DNA of 64,000 bases, taken from the NCBI GenBank assembly GCA_033063855.1, contig CP093831.1:14694001-14758000 (forward strand), written 5' to 3'. The DNA is from Smittia aterrima (Eukaryota; Arthropoda; Insecta; Diptera; Chironomidae). Shown here piece by piece: positions 23,601-35,200 of this stretch. The position numbers were made by a program, and so were the translations under genes. How positions within the stretch are numbered: the stretch's first letter is position 1; each line of letters opens with the position of its first letter. The notes below the pieces were generated by a model that did not search any database, was not told the origin of the DNA, and worked only from the letters and a program-made list of their open reading frames with translations.

Positions 23601-24681
23601 TTTTCCGAGCTTGCGCAAAGCACTCGACAAAAGAGAGAAAAACACGAGAAAATCGAAGAAATTTTCTTCCTCCATTAAATTCCTTTTCATCGCTAAAACA
23701 AAACGCTTTACAAAGTCGTAATCGACACCGAAAGAAGAAAAAACTATTAGTTTGATGTCGCGGGATGAAAATTAACATATTTTTTCAGCATGAAAAGCTT
23801 TTCACACGAAAACTCGCGTTCGCTTGTGTGAGTCAACTTCTTTTTTTTTTCGTTTCTTAACAATGTGAGCGAGTCGGAAAAATCTAGCCCATTCCGCCCT
23901 CTTTCCCCAATATTTATATTCAACTAGTTAAATGACAAAGGAGCTGCTGAACTCTCTCTGACTTAGGAGAAGCCATCAAATCTTTTAATGACACATCGAC
24001 AATGCATGCAAAAATCGTTAGTAGCACCGACTGTTCATTCTTTTCCGTTAAAACGAGCTGAGGTCATCAATTGTACGAAAAAAAAAGAGGAAAGAAAGAT
24101 GGAGAGTTTGAGACAGACATCAGCTAATCTTACTTTTCGTTACTTAATTCTTATCAATCGAGTGAAATTATTATCGAAAAATGCCAACAGGATTAAATGC
24201 CACCTGATGAATCAAGTTCCAAAGCATAAAAGTCTCGTAAAAGTTGGAAATTCTTCAATGGAAAAAAATGAGAAAGTGAGAGAGAAATAAAGTCCGCAAT
24301 GCGGCAAAATATCGGGTTTTTTGTGTGTAAGATGCCTCGCTTCGTGTATTGAGTTTGTGTTGGTAGTCGTATTTTTGTGGGGAGTCATACTATAGCTTTG
24401 TCACTGGAGACTGCTCATCGCGTTTTTTTGTTCGAGGAACAAATTCAAATTAATCAACGCGATCGATAAGTTCGTCCTCTTGGCACAAGGCGAATCATTG
24501 CGATTACGGGATGCGACATTTCATTTTTGATTTGTGAAGTTTAGCGAAAAAAAAACCAGGTGCTGAGAAAAAAACGCCAGTAGGAACGCTGAAAAATCAA
24601 TATGAGAAAAAATGCGTTCTCGCTCTTCCCCATCAATCCTGGATCTTTTTCGTTGAACTTTACGAAGGCTTAACTTACCAT
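20663..24681 (-). CDS. Cam: calmodulin
   Basis: Cytosolic and nuclear Ca2+ sensor that activates kinases, phosphatases and channels. Five coding exons: 24681-24679 (only the ATG), 23025-22986, 22800-22666, 21019-20777 and 20691-20663. Together they give 149 codons plus stop, exactly calmodulin length. All four EF-hand loops are intact: DKDGDGTITTKE, DADGNGTIDFPE, DKDGNGFISAAE and DIDGDGQVNYEE. The protein ends EEFVTMMTSK. A first coding exon holding only the start codon is the known arrangement of insect calmodulin genes. The 29-nt last exon is found only by completing the fourth EF hand; without it the frame runs into intron after NYEG. Introns are 0.2-1.65 kb. Confidence 0.98.
20706..20728. 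repeat. (GA)n microsatellite
   Basis: A short run of gagaga units in the last calmodulin intron, between the exons ending at 20691 and starting at 20777. Confidence 0.8.
21020..22665 (-). other. calmodulin intron between exons 3 and 4
   Basis: A 1.65-kb intron. Antisense frames of up to 141 codons (21408-21833) have no recognisable domain or splice context, so the stretch is read as non-coding. Confidence 0.6.
23026..24678 (-). other. calmodulin intron 1
   Basis: A 1.65-kb intron directly after the ATG-only exon. A 100-codon antisense frame (23988-24290) lacks any family resemblance. Such first introns often carry enhancers, but no specific element was identified. Confidence 0.55.
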
Positions 24682-26264
24682 TTTTCCTTTGTTTTATAAT
24701 TTAATTTGTAATCCTTAATACAGCTACACTAAGATTTGTTCTGATTGGTGATTTTGCGGTTGGATTCGAATCCCAAATTTCCGAATTGAAGTTTTTTCTC
24801 TTTTCTTCCTTGCCTCCAAAATTTTAAATGGCGCGAGACTTTGTTGCGAAATTGCAAGAAAATCGATACACTAATTGGATTTATTCACAAGTAAATCAGA
24901 TGAAACCACTTAATCAAACGGCTTTCTTATATTTCTGAGAAAATGGTAGCTCTTCGGCTAAAACGCGTCCGCTTTCAATGACTTGCCACAAACGATTGCT
25001 CAATGAAAAAAGTTTTTCGACTAAGATTTGGTGAATGGTGAAAATGGTGAACTGACTGAATGGGGTTCATTCATAAATTACGTAAAGAAAATTGGAAAAC
25101 TCCAAGAATAAATTAAAGGAGAAACATTCATAAAGTTTGAAAAATAATGAAAAAAATTATTTTTCCATGTTTCAAACTATTCTCATCATTTATGAATATT
25201 CGTGCTCCAGACAATTCCTTTACATCATTTATCAATGAGCCACTAAGGAAAAGTGGAAATTCATTTGGGAAAACGATGACTTGTCATGGATTTTTAGGGA
25301 AGCAACTGAAAGTTAAAGGAGTTGGCAAATTGATTTTCGCTAAGAAGAATTTTTTTTCATGTCTTGCAGTGAACCCAACCTTTTTATTAGAAACATTTGA
25401 AAAATCTTCCCGTTAATGATTGACTATAAATCATTTTATTCAAATAACATAAATTGAAGACTTTGGCTGCGACATAAATCATTTTATTGCAAAATCCATT
25501 TTATGCTTCCAAAAATAAAACTTTCCTTGCACGGATAGTTGCACAACGTGATTTGCGGTCGCTGAGAATTAAATGAACTTATCATGTTCCATATGATTTC
25601 AGGAATGACTCCACAGCAGGCAAATGTTCGCGTTAGCTCAAGTCGCGTCTGAAGGATATAAACCTGAGCTCGGTGAATAAATCGCAATTGACCCACATTC
25701 GATGGATATTTATGGAAAATTGTGCGATTCAAAGTGATATTCAAAGATATTGACAAAACTTTGGCTTATCAAATAATTCCATCAAACAAAATCGTTTTCT
25801 GTGGGATTTTTCACGTCGGCAGAACAATGTATGCACTCGTAGTTCCGAAATACCTTCGAGCCATCCACCTTGAAACGAAACTTTCAAAGGGAGAAGGCAG
25901 GAAACGAAACGTGTTAATTTTATGGAAATTTGAGAAAAATTATTCCACGAAAATGCGATATCCTGTTAACGTTTTTCAGTTCTCAACACGAAAAACACTT
26001 GTGTCAAAAGCACGAGAATCGTCTATTTAATTCGAATGAGCTCGTTGGAAATATCTCTGCGTGCTGACCTCCACTCTAAGCATTCTAAACGATTCATTAA
26101 TGTTTTAGTCCTGGGTGTTGCGTAGTTGTCAATAAGAAAATTTAAATTCGCTCTCTCACTCTCTCTCTCTTCTGTGCTTTCAACTAGAAATTCTAGGCTG
26201 AAAACAAAGTTGACGTCATAAATAAATAAAGATTCTTAATGAAAATAGTCAAAAAATAAAAATA
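24682..26264. other. intergenic, calmodulin 5' region and FUT8 3' flank
   Basis: It holds the calmodulin leader and promoter on the minus strand. A 15-bp direct repeat (ataaatcattttatt) occurs twice near 25427 and 25474, and there is a CT microsatellite at 26151-26170. The frames at 25484-25756 (minus) and 25722-26030 (plus, 102 codons) are not supported. Confidence 0.5.
26151..26170. repeat. (CT)n microsatellite
   Basis: Imperfect run ctctctcact followed by ctctctctct. Confidence 0.8.
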
Positions 26265-26270
26265 TTTATT
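26265..26270 (-). terminator. poly(A) signal of FUT8
   Basis: AATAAA on the minus strand only 17 nt after the FUT8 stop codon, which implies a very short 3' UTR. Confidence 0.5.
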
Positions 26271-26286
26271 AGCACTGAATGACAAA

Positions 26287-28281
26287 TTACATTTCGTCGA
26301 CATGACTGTATTTGGGAAAATTAGCGACTTCCACTTTGTTGTTGACTTTGAATGAAGGGAAAAGCCCGTTTTGCTATAATAAAGAAATACGATAAGATTA
26401 CCTCACGACCATTGCTTACTCAATTAACTTTAATGCTTACATTAGTTCGAAGATTTTTTCCCTTTGACCATCCATCCCAATGATTTCCTGCGATTCCTAT
26501 CAGATCCCCAGTTTTGACTTGAATTTGATCATGGCTATTTGGCTTGTGATTGAGAACACTGATTACATTATGAGCGTTTTGCCCTCCATAATAGTAGATG
26601 TCATCCAGCGACTTAAATCTGTTATAGGCATCTGGATAGAATGTTTGCATAATCTGAAGAGAGGACGACAGAGATATCGTTAGTTTAGCGATTATAAATT
26701 AATTACATTGTAGTTACCTCATATGCAACACGACAAACTTGTGAACTAAACGTGCATACAAGAAAATCACATTTTGAAAGAAGATCAATGTCGAGCATGA
26801 TGCCGTTCAATGAAGAATCCGTGTAGCGTGTTGAAACCGCAGCGAATTTCGCTATTTCTGGATCACCAATCACTTCGTATGACGGATATTTCTTTCGTGC
26901 TTCGTCAATCACTTTTGGATCGTCACTGGCAAGGAATATTCTTCGTTTTTCGACGAATTGAACCATTTCAAGTTGGTCATAATATTCATCAACTGCTTGC
27001 ATGTACTCATCAAGGCCGTGGAACGCTGCTTCTGTTCCTACTTTGTCAGTTCGTCTAATGTGTACGCCGACAATAGGCTTTTTGAATCCAAGCTTCCTCC
27101 TTCCGTTTTCGAGCATTTCCCTCGTTTCCGGTTGAGGTTTGAGAATGTATTTTCTGTGGAAGAACAGAATATTTATTATTTATAGAAAATATGCCACGTA
27201 ACTCATCAAAAAAACTCACAGGAATTGTCCAATCCACCACGCAATTGGATCACCGTGTAGTTTCATAAGTCGAGGTGCGAGATCGGCTGGAATTGCTAGT
27301 GGCAGAAATGGTGGTCGCGGATTTAACGAGTCGATGATAGGTACGGATAAGACTTGGACATTGTCTCCTGCAGGCCACGTTCCTTGTGAGGCTCCACGTG
27401 GATCTAAACATGTTTCGCTGACTGGCAAGAAAATTTCCTCCCAACCCCCTTTGTGATAACGCCAACCTTTTGATTGGAGGATTAAAGTACGCTCTGTTGC
27501 GTATGCCATGATAAAGCAATAGACGACGTGGTGTAGCTGACAACCTAGCCCACACCCTTTATTGATTTTACAGACTAACTTCTTGGCAGTAGCACAATCG
27601 GGCGGATTTTGCAGTGCATGAAATCTCCTTTGTACTAAATCACTGAGATCTTTCGCTTCTTTATGACGATAATTTTCATATCCGTCGTTCATGGTCATTT
27701 GCTCGAAGTCGTTGATAAGAGATCTAAAAGTAATGAACGGAAATTATTAACTTGAAGTTTTGGCAATTAAATTTTAATTACCTTTTCTGCTCTTTGGCCA
27801 TTTCTATTAGGCCTCCCAACTGTTTTAATGTTTGCGGCGAATCCACTTCATTCTTCATCGTCTTCTCAATCTTCTTTGCCTCAGCATTAATGAAATTATA
27901 CAGCTCTAGGATGTTTGTTCCTACTCGTCTTCGTTGTTGCTCGTACTCTAGGGATGGAACTCCAAGTGGTCCTGAATTTCTCTGAGTGAACATTGCTGTA
28001 TCTCCTAGAGATTCTTGAAACTTCGAATTGATCCGCTTAAGAAGTTCTTGCTTCGTGTCACCATTGCTTATATCACTAGCATACTCGTCAAGAACCTGTC
28101 TCAACTCATTATCCAATGATTTACTTTTATCGAGATAAGCGAGCGCTTGATTCAGTTTCCGAACCTCTTCAGAATCTTTGCTTCCCGAGGTGTTATTCAA
28201 TTTAGTTAGGAAAATATAAATTAATAAAGCCCAGATTGCAATGAAAACAAGAATCTGACGAGTGAAATTAAAATTTGACAT
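26287..28281 (-). CDS. FucT6: alpha-(1,6)-fucosyltransferase (core fucosylation)
   Basis: Golgi type II membrane enzyme that adds fucose in alpha-1,6 linkage to the innermost GlcNAc of N-glycans, using GDP-fucose (FUT8 family). Five exons (28281-27782, 27723-27220, 27153-26718, 26653-26441, 26373-26287) give 579 aa, near the 575 of human FUT8. The order is: a short cytosolic tail; a signal anchor at about 8-26 (ILVFIAIWALLIYIFLT); a charged coiled stem containing YEQQRRRVGTNILELYNF; then the catalytic domain. GDP-fucose-binding HIRRTDKVGTEAAFH lies near residue 366, and SLNGIMLDIDLLSKCDFLVC and TFSSQVCRVAYEIMQ follow. A C-terminal SH3 domain carries GDLIGIAGNHWDGWSKGKN. All phases close. It is divergent from ABCF2 with about 610 bp between start codons. 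Confidence 0.97.
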
Positions 28282-28894
28282 TTTCGCGATGGTGTTTCAC
28301 TTCGCAATTATTGATAAACATTTAAATTGTTTAAATTTACCACGATTCTCTTTAAAACATTTATTTTAATTGGGAGGAAAACTGGTCTAACTGAGCATAG
28401 CTGAGCTTGACATATTATCCACGAGCGGAGCTAGTGTCAAGTAATATCTTGTGACCCCCTAAAAAATTCCTGGCTAACATTTCTCTTTCATCGAGTACTC
28501 GATTGAAAGAATCCACATTTCTAACATTTTCCTATTTTAAATTCACTGTAACAACTGAATTGATTAGGTAAGAAATAAATCTAAGTGCTCTGTTCTCGGA
28601 CAATGCTTGCAGTGAAAATTCAAGCAGATATTTGAATCAGACAAAGGATCGAAGTGAGAAAGTGAAAAGTGAAAATTTCGAAACCTTAAATTTTTTGCGT
28701 TGCTCACACTTTTGCTGTCGAGTGTTCGAGAATATTTAATTTTTTTTACGTTGCTAAGTGAGATTTTCCCTGCATGCACTTGTATTCAGAAAAATGATTT
28801 CCTTAAACGGAATCGCTTATAACCTAAAATTGACCCATTTTTGAAACATTTTCTCATTTCTAATTCATGGCTTTCTTCTGCGTAGATTTTCACC
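28282..28894. promoter_or_regulatory. divergent FUT8 / ABCF2 promoter region
   Basis: About 610 bp between opposite start codons with no supported coding frame. It should hold both promoters and 5' UTRs. No TATA box was assigned. Confidence 0.4.
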
Positions 28895-31132
28895 ATGCCG
28901 TCGGATTCTAAGAAAAAGGCTGAACAACGCAAAAAGGATGCCAGAAAGCAGAAAGTGAATGGTGGGAAAAAGGACGACAAGGCAGAAAATGGAACCAATG
29001 GAGAAAAAGTTGAATTGACTGAGGAAGAAGAGCTGTGTGCTAAGCTTGAGGATGAAGCAAGAATCAATGCTGAAGCACGTTCAGTTACTGGAACCTTGGC
29101 TGTCCATCCACGTTCTCGTGATATCAAGATCGAAAATTTTTCTATTACATTCTTTGGCTCAGAGCTGCTTCAAGATACTATGCTTGGTAAGTCATTTCTT
29201 CATCTTAACGAATCGATTAATTGACACGTAATTTTTTTTTCTCAGAGTTGAATTGCGGTCGTCGATACGGTCTACTTGGTGCAAATGGCTGTGGCAAATC
29301 ATCGCTTCTGTCAGCTTTGGGAAGACGTGAAGTCCCCGTACAAGAACATATCGATATCTTCCATTTGACTCGTGAAATCCCAGCCAGCAGCAAAACTGCT
29401 CTTCAGTGTGTCATGGAAGTTGACGCTGAACGAATTCTCTTGGAGAAACAAGCAGAAGAGTTGGCAACAAACGAAGATGATGAGTCACAGGAACAATTGA
29501 TGGATATTTATGAACGTTTGGATGAAATGGGCTCCGACCAGGCTGAGGCTCGCGCAAGTCGTTTGCTTTTCGGTCTTGGTTTCGACAAGGCAATGCAGGA
29601 TAAGGCTGCTAAGGACTTCAGTGGAGGATGGAGAATGAGAATTGCATTGGCTAGAGCTCTCTTCGTTAAGCCTCATCTGTTACTCCTGGATGAACCTACT
29701 AACCATCTTGATCGTAAGAATTTCATAAAAATGTGAAAAGTCTTGATTCTAATGTTTTACTATTTTTTAGTCGATGCTTGCGTATGGTTGGAAGAAGAGT
29801 TGAAAACTTACAAGCGTATTCTCGTGATTATCTCACATTCTCAGGATTTCCTTAACGGCGTTTGCACAAAGTAAGTTCATAGACTTTTCTTAAGCATCCT
29901 AAACTAACTTAATTTAATTTCTAGCATTGTCCATCTCCAACAAAAGCGACTCAAGTTCTACACTGGTAACTACGATATGTTCCAGAAGACTCGCATGGAA
30001 TTGTTGGAAAATCAGATGAAACAATATAACTGGGAACAAGATCAAATTGCTCATATGAAAAACTATATCGCTCGCTTCGGTCACGGTTCTGCTAAGCTCG
30101 CTCGTCAAGCTCAATCCAAGGAAAAGACACTGGCTAAAATGGTTGCTTCTGGACTCACTGAAAAGGCTGTTGATGATAAAATGTTGAACTTCTACTTCCC
30201 ATCATGCGGAACAATCCCTCCTCCTGTTATCATGGTAAAGAAGAAGAAATATTTCTTATGAGAAAAATTATTTAATTATTCAATTATTTTTTAAAGGTCC
30301 AAAACGTGAGCTTCAGATACAACGACACGACTCCATACATTTACAAGAACCTTGAATTCGGTATTGATCTCGACACTAGACTTGCCTTGGTAGGACCTAA
30401 TGGAGCTGGCAAATCCACACTGTTAAAGCTTCTGGCATCCGAACTTTACCCAACTACTGGAATGATTCGTAAAAATTCCCATTTGAGAATTGCTCGTTAC
30501 CATCAGCATTTGCACGAACTTCTAGACATGGACATGAGCCCACTGGTAAGACATCATTTTCAATCGATTGGCTTCCAGAACTAATGCTTTTATTTTTCTA
30601 GGATTATATGCTTAAAATGTTCCCTGAAATCAAAGAACGTGAGGAAATGCGAAAGATCATTGGTCGTTATGGACTCACTGGTCGTCAACAGGTTTGTGAA
30701 GATTTTAAATACTTTAAAAACAATTTCCTTAATTATTTTCTTTATTTAAGGTTTGCCCGATTCGTCAACTCTCGGATGGTCAAAGATGTCGGGTCGTCTT
30801 TGCTTATTTAGCTTCTCAAACACCACATTTGCTGTTGATGGACGAACCTACTAATCATCTTGACATGGAAACTATTGACGCTCTTGTAAGTTTTCAAATC
30901 AATAATTGACCTTTAAGATTTTTTTCTGACATTTTGTTCCTTTCTAAATTAGGCCGACGCAATCAGTGAATTTGAAGGCGGAATGGTGCTGGTTAGCCAC
31001 GACTTCCGACTGATTAATCAAGTTGCAGAAGAGATCTGGATTTGCGAGAAAGGAACAGTGACAAAATGGAAGGGCGGTATTTTGGACTATAAGGATCATT
31101 TGAAGAAAAAAATTCTCAAAGATGTAAAGTAA
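28895..31132 (+). CDS. ABCF2: ATP-binding cassette protein, subfamily F member 2
   Basis: Soluble twin-ABC ATPase of the ABCF class, which lacks membrane helices and acts on ribosomes and translation rather than in transport. Eight exons (28895-29186, 29246-29713, 29771-29870, 29925-30234, 30297-30545, 30602-30691, 30751-30885, 30953-31132) give 607 aa. The basic Lys-rich N-terminus is typical of ABCF2. First cassette: Walker A GANGCGKSS, signature FSGGWRMR, Walker B LLLLDEPTNHLD. Linker helices: YNWEQDQIAHMKNYIARFGHG. Second cassette: Walker A GPNGAGKST, LSDGQRCR in place of the usual LSGGQ, Walker B LLLMDEPTNHLD, then VLVSHDFRLI. All introns are under 70 nt. Family and length agree well with animal ABCF2. 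Confidence 0.96.
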
Positions 31133-32136
31133 AGTTAATCCGCTTTTCACTTCTAAGAAAGAATTTCAATTTCATTTATTACAAATTAACAACTCTACAT
31201 TGTAAAATTTAATAAACAGCTTAAGGATTTCTGGAACACATTATTTTTGTCGAATTATTTTCACAATTAAAACTTAGATTTATGTCAAATGTTTATTTTG
31301 CTTAGACAAATTAAATATAAATTATTTTTGTTTTAATCGCCGAAGTAAATAAAAACACAATAGGAAAAGCAAAATTACTTTCTTTCAATCAGCTGGGAGT
31401 TATTTGTATCGGAATTTTTTATCGCAATGCGACTTTATGAAGCTTGCGAAGATAGAAAAGCTCCGAAAGCTCGCCAAAAAGAAGTCTCGCCAAATCTGTA
31501 AAATAAATTTAGACTCATCGAAAATAAAAGTCAGTTGGTTTTACTTTTTAGAAAAGAAAGAAAAACGTAGCTTAAACATTTATTTATGATTTCTTCTGTT
31601 AAATCTTCAACCGATTATCATAAAAAATTAATGTCATTACGATGTATGTGAACTTAAACATTCTAAGTGAAGAATTATTTTATTTATTTATTTCATGTCT
31701 TAAATAGTTTTTCTTTCGCTAATCCTATGCTTTATTTTTTTTTATGAACCATCATTTTCACTTCATTAGAAACTTTTAATCTATCGATACTAATTGGTTT
31801 ATCAATTTACCGAATTTTGAGAGTTTTATAAATAAGAAGTAAGCAGCATGGAGAGTGATCAATTCCAATTTGTTTCGTCCTTAAAACTTAATGCAATGAT
31901 AATAAAAATAAAACTTCCCCAATTTTCAAGTTTTCTTCTTTTCCTATTCGCGAAATATCACATAAATCAAAGATTTTTCCTACTCTTGTTATACATTCAT
32001 CCCGTTCGACTCGACTGTGACGTGTCGAGTTCTGACGAAACCCCACCCAAAAGAATAATTGAAGAACAAATAAAGAATCAAGATTTCGTTTAAACGATTT
32101 TGAGAACAACAACGATGAAAAAAATTCATAAACAAG
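31133..32136. other. intergenic between convergent ABCF2 and fs(1)h
   Basis: AT-rich 3' flanks. The ABCF2 poly(A) signal is at 31211-31216 and that of fs(1)h at 32137-32142 on the other strand. No gene is supported. Confidence 0.55.
31211..31216 (+). terminator. poly(A) signal of ABCF2
   Basis: AATAAA 79 nt after the ABCF2 stop codon. Confidence 0.65.
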
Positions 32137-32142
32137 TTTATT
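32137..32142 (-). terminator. poly(A) signal of fs(1)h long isoform
   Basis: AATAAA on the minus strand 127 nt after the fs(1)h terminal stop. It may also serve the nested kinase gene, which has no AATAAA of its own before the fs(1)h last exon. Confidence 0.5.
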
Positions 32143-32268
32143 CATCAAGAGACATGTGACATAAATTACCACCCCTTGTTCACCCTTTTTTCGCCATCAA
32201 ATATTCAGTTTACAACATTGATCGGTGGTAAACTTTTCCTCAATTCAGTGAGCGAGTACGCAATGTTT

Positions 32269-35200
32269 CTACAGGAGCTCCTCAAACTCAGCCATTAAGT
32301 CCCCTTGACGATTCATATCGATGGGACGCGATTGCTGTAAAGATAAATAAGGAAATAAAGTTAAATCGAGAGTCATTTAATGTGAACCACTTGATGCAGA
32401 AACCACAAATATCCTAATTATTTATCGCGACTTTTATAAAGCTTTCTTGCTACTGTGTACTGAAGATTTAATGTTGCTGATGATTTTGGCTTTGACTGGA
32501 CAACTGTTCATGCCCCAACCTCGCTCCAATTGTTTGTTAAGACTTTGTTGTGCTTCTTGAAGTTTCTTTAAAACCGAATCTCGACCGCTTGTGTTGCTAT
32601 TAAGAGAATCTCGTGAGCTGCTTAACGATTGTCTCCCTCTTGAATTTGAATATTTGAATTCTGTTTTGGAAATTTTGCTCTTATCTGATGATGAAGGCAT
32701 CAAGCGGCAAGATGAAAGATTATTTTTGTATTTATGCCGAAGCTCTTCGAAATAAATGTGATCCAGGAGCTTCTTTGCTGATATTCGTGTCTCAGGATAA
32801 TATTCGAGCGTATGTTTGAGGACATCGACTCCGTATTCGCTTAACATTGGAACCATATTGTGAAATCCAATTGGTTTCTTCTTAGGAAAATCAAATTTGA
32901 CGTTTCGATGTGTGAAACGTTCCATGACTTTTGACGGAGGTGTTCCAATTATTTCGTGAATCTTGTGCAGTTGATCGAGCTCATTGTCACCAGGAAATAA
33001 AGGAGCGAGTGTTAAAATTTCGTAGAAGCAGCATCCAAGTGCCCACACATCCATCTTCGGGCCATAATAACCTGAAGTTAATAAACATTCAGGCGCACGA
33101 TACCACCGAGTTGATATGTAAGCTGAATGTGGTGGAGGGAAATCGGAGTGACAGACTGAGCCTAAGTCAGCTAACTGAACCAGTTCAAAATGTAGTGGAT
33201 CGTGTTTGTAACGCGGATCTTTCCTAATCAAAATATTTTCCGGTTTGATGTCGCGATGGAAAATTTTACTTCGATGCAAATGGTTGAGACCTTGTGTCAT
33301 TTGAAATAAGAAAGTCTTGCATTTGGTTTCCGATAAAGTCTTCTTTCTGTTTTTGATGTAATCGTACATCGACTCATCCATGAGATCAAAAATCAGAGTT
33401 AGCGCTCCAGTTCCAGGCTCGAAAACAAATTCGATTAAACTGAGAACATTCTTGTGTCGCTCTAGCTTTCGTAACGTGCTCAACTCGGGACTATTTTTCG
33501 CTTCTTCTTCATTCGCATAGTGTTTTGTTAATCTTTTTGCAGCTTGATAGCTTCCCGTCTTCTTATCTTTGACCTTCAAAACTTCCGAGAACGATCCTTC
33601 ACCTATCTTGGCAATGAGCGTGTAATGACTCAACAAATTATCTAACATTTCCTTTCGATTTATAAAATATCGTAATTATTATTCCATCACGAACGATGAT
33701 GGAGGAAATTTTGAATCGCTTTTCATAGATTGCTTCAATTATATTTGTGGTTTCTGCTGAAATTTTTCTGAACATTCGAGTACTTACAGCTTCGCGACGA
33801 CGTCGTTCTTGTTCAGCTGCTCTTTCTTCAGCGCGTCTAGCTGCTGCGGTTCGCTCTTGTTGGGTCTGAGCTGAGACCGGTGAAGTGCTTGCCGGTGATG
33901 CTCGCATTTCCTCGATGATATTTGAAATTGGATCGACAGATGGTTTTCTATTTAAAAAAAGATAAGTTTAAGTCAAAGGAGTCAAACAACGAATTAAAAT
34001 TTGTTTTCTTACCTGTGTCCATTACTTAAGTCGTCACTTTTATGTTTTTGCAAACTTTCTTGTTGACGTTTCATTTCCTGTTCTTTCTTCATCTTAATTT
34101 TCTCTTGTTCTTGCTTCTGACGTTGGGCTTGTTCCTTTGCCTTCGTCCGGAATTCTTGGAAAGTATCTGATGGCACTTTAGCTTTACTGCTCGGGGTGAT
34201 AGAAGTTCCAGGATTTTGTGGCGAGCCAGCGGCGGCTAATTGCGACCAGGAACTTGCATTTTTCAAATTTTGTTCATACTTGTTAAATGCAAAGCCAGGC
34301 GCACCACTTGGTCCACCAAGGCTTTTCGTTTTGTCACTCGGATTCATAAGAAGCTCCTCAATTGGCTTCGGCGTCAACATTATTTTTTCTTGCTTCGTCG
34401 ATGATTGTTGATGGTGCTGTTGCGGTGTTTGTTGCTGCTGATGTTGCATATGATATTGCTGCTGTTGTTGATGATGTTTTTTTTTGTCACAAAGTGACAG
34501 TTGTTCAGCATGGCCTGCGGTGACAGATAGTTGTTGCATCATTTGATTGCTTCCTGGTATGTTGTTCCAATTTTCTTGGAACCTTCCAGGTTTCATCTGC
34601 GTATTTAAGAATAAGCTTGTCGGATCCATTTGAGGCATGGCAAGCATGTTCATCAGATTGTTAACAGCTCCGTTTGCTCCATTGAAATCTGATGCGAATC
34701 CATTTGAGCCTGGTACGTGGCCGATATGTGGAGCACTCGTTATTGAATTAAGAATCATCTGCTGCTTGTGTAAGTCGAGCAACATTGCATTCATGTCCTG
34801 TGAAGGATTTTTCTGGGAATTATTATTTTGTTGCGATTGTTCCAAGGAGGCTAAAGATTGCTCCAGCGGATCAACAAATGAATTCATAGGCGCGAATGCA
34901 GTTTGTTGTTTTGCTTGAATGGGATTTGAGTTATTGTTAGTTAATTGTTGTTGGATTATTGATGGAGTCGAGACGATCGGCGTCTGTTGTTGCTGCTGCA
35001 TTCCGTTTCCAGTCGGATTCATCCCGCTCATGAGCGATGGATTCATTTGTTGAATTTGTTGTTGTGGAACTGATGACGCTTGAGTCATAGGATTGACTGT
35101 TGGGATTGGAGGAGTCGGTTGCGTCATATGGTTGAGATTGATATTGCTTTTATTGTTGTTTCCCGTCGGCGATGGCTGCTGCTGCTGTTCCAACTTTGCC

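Noticed and set aside
24750..24775. T-arm-like ggattcgaatccc, suggesting a tRNA
   Set aside because: It is a simple palindrome; no D-arm, anticodon arm or acceptor pairing lies upstream.
25722..26030. 102-codon plus-strand frame between calmodulin and FUT8
   Set aside because: No domain, signal or splice context, and a similarly long antisense frame overlaps its start.
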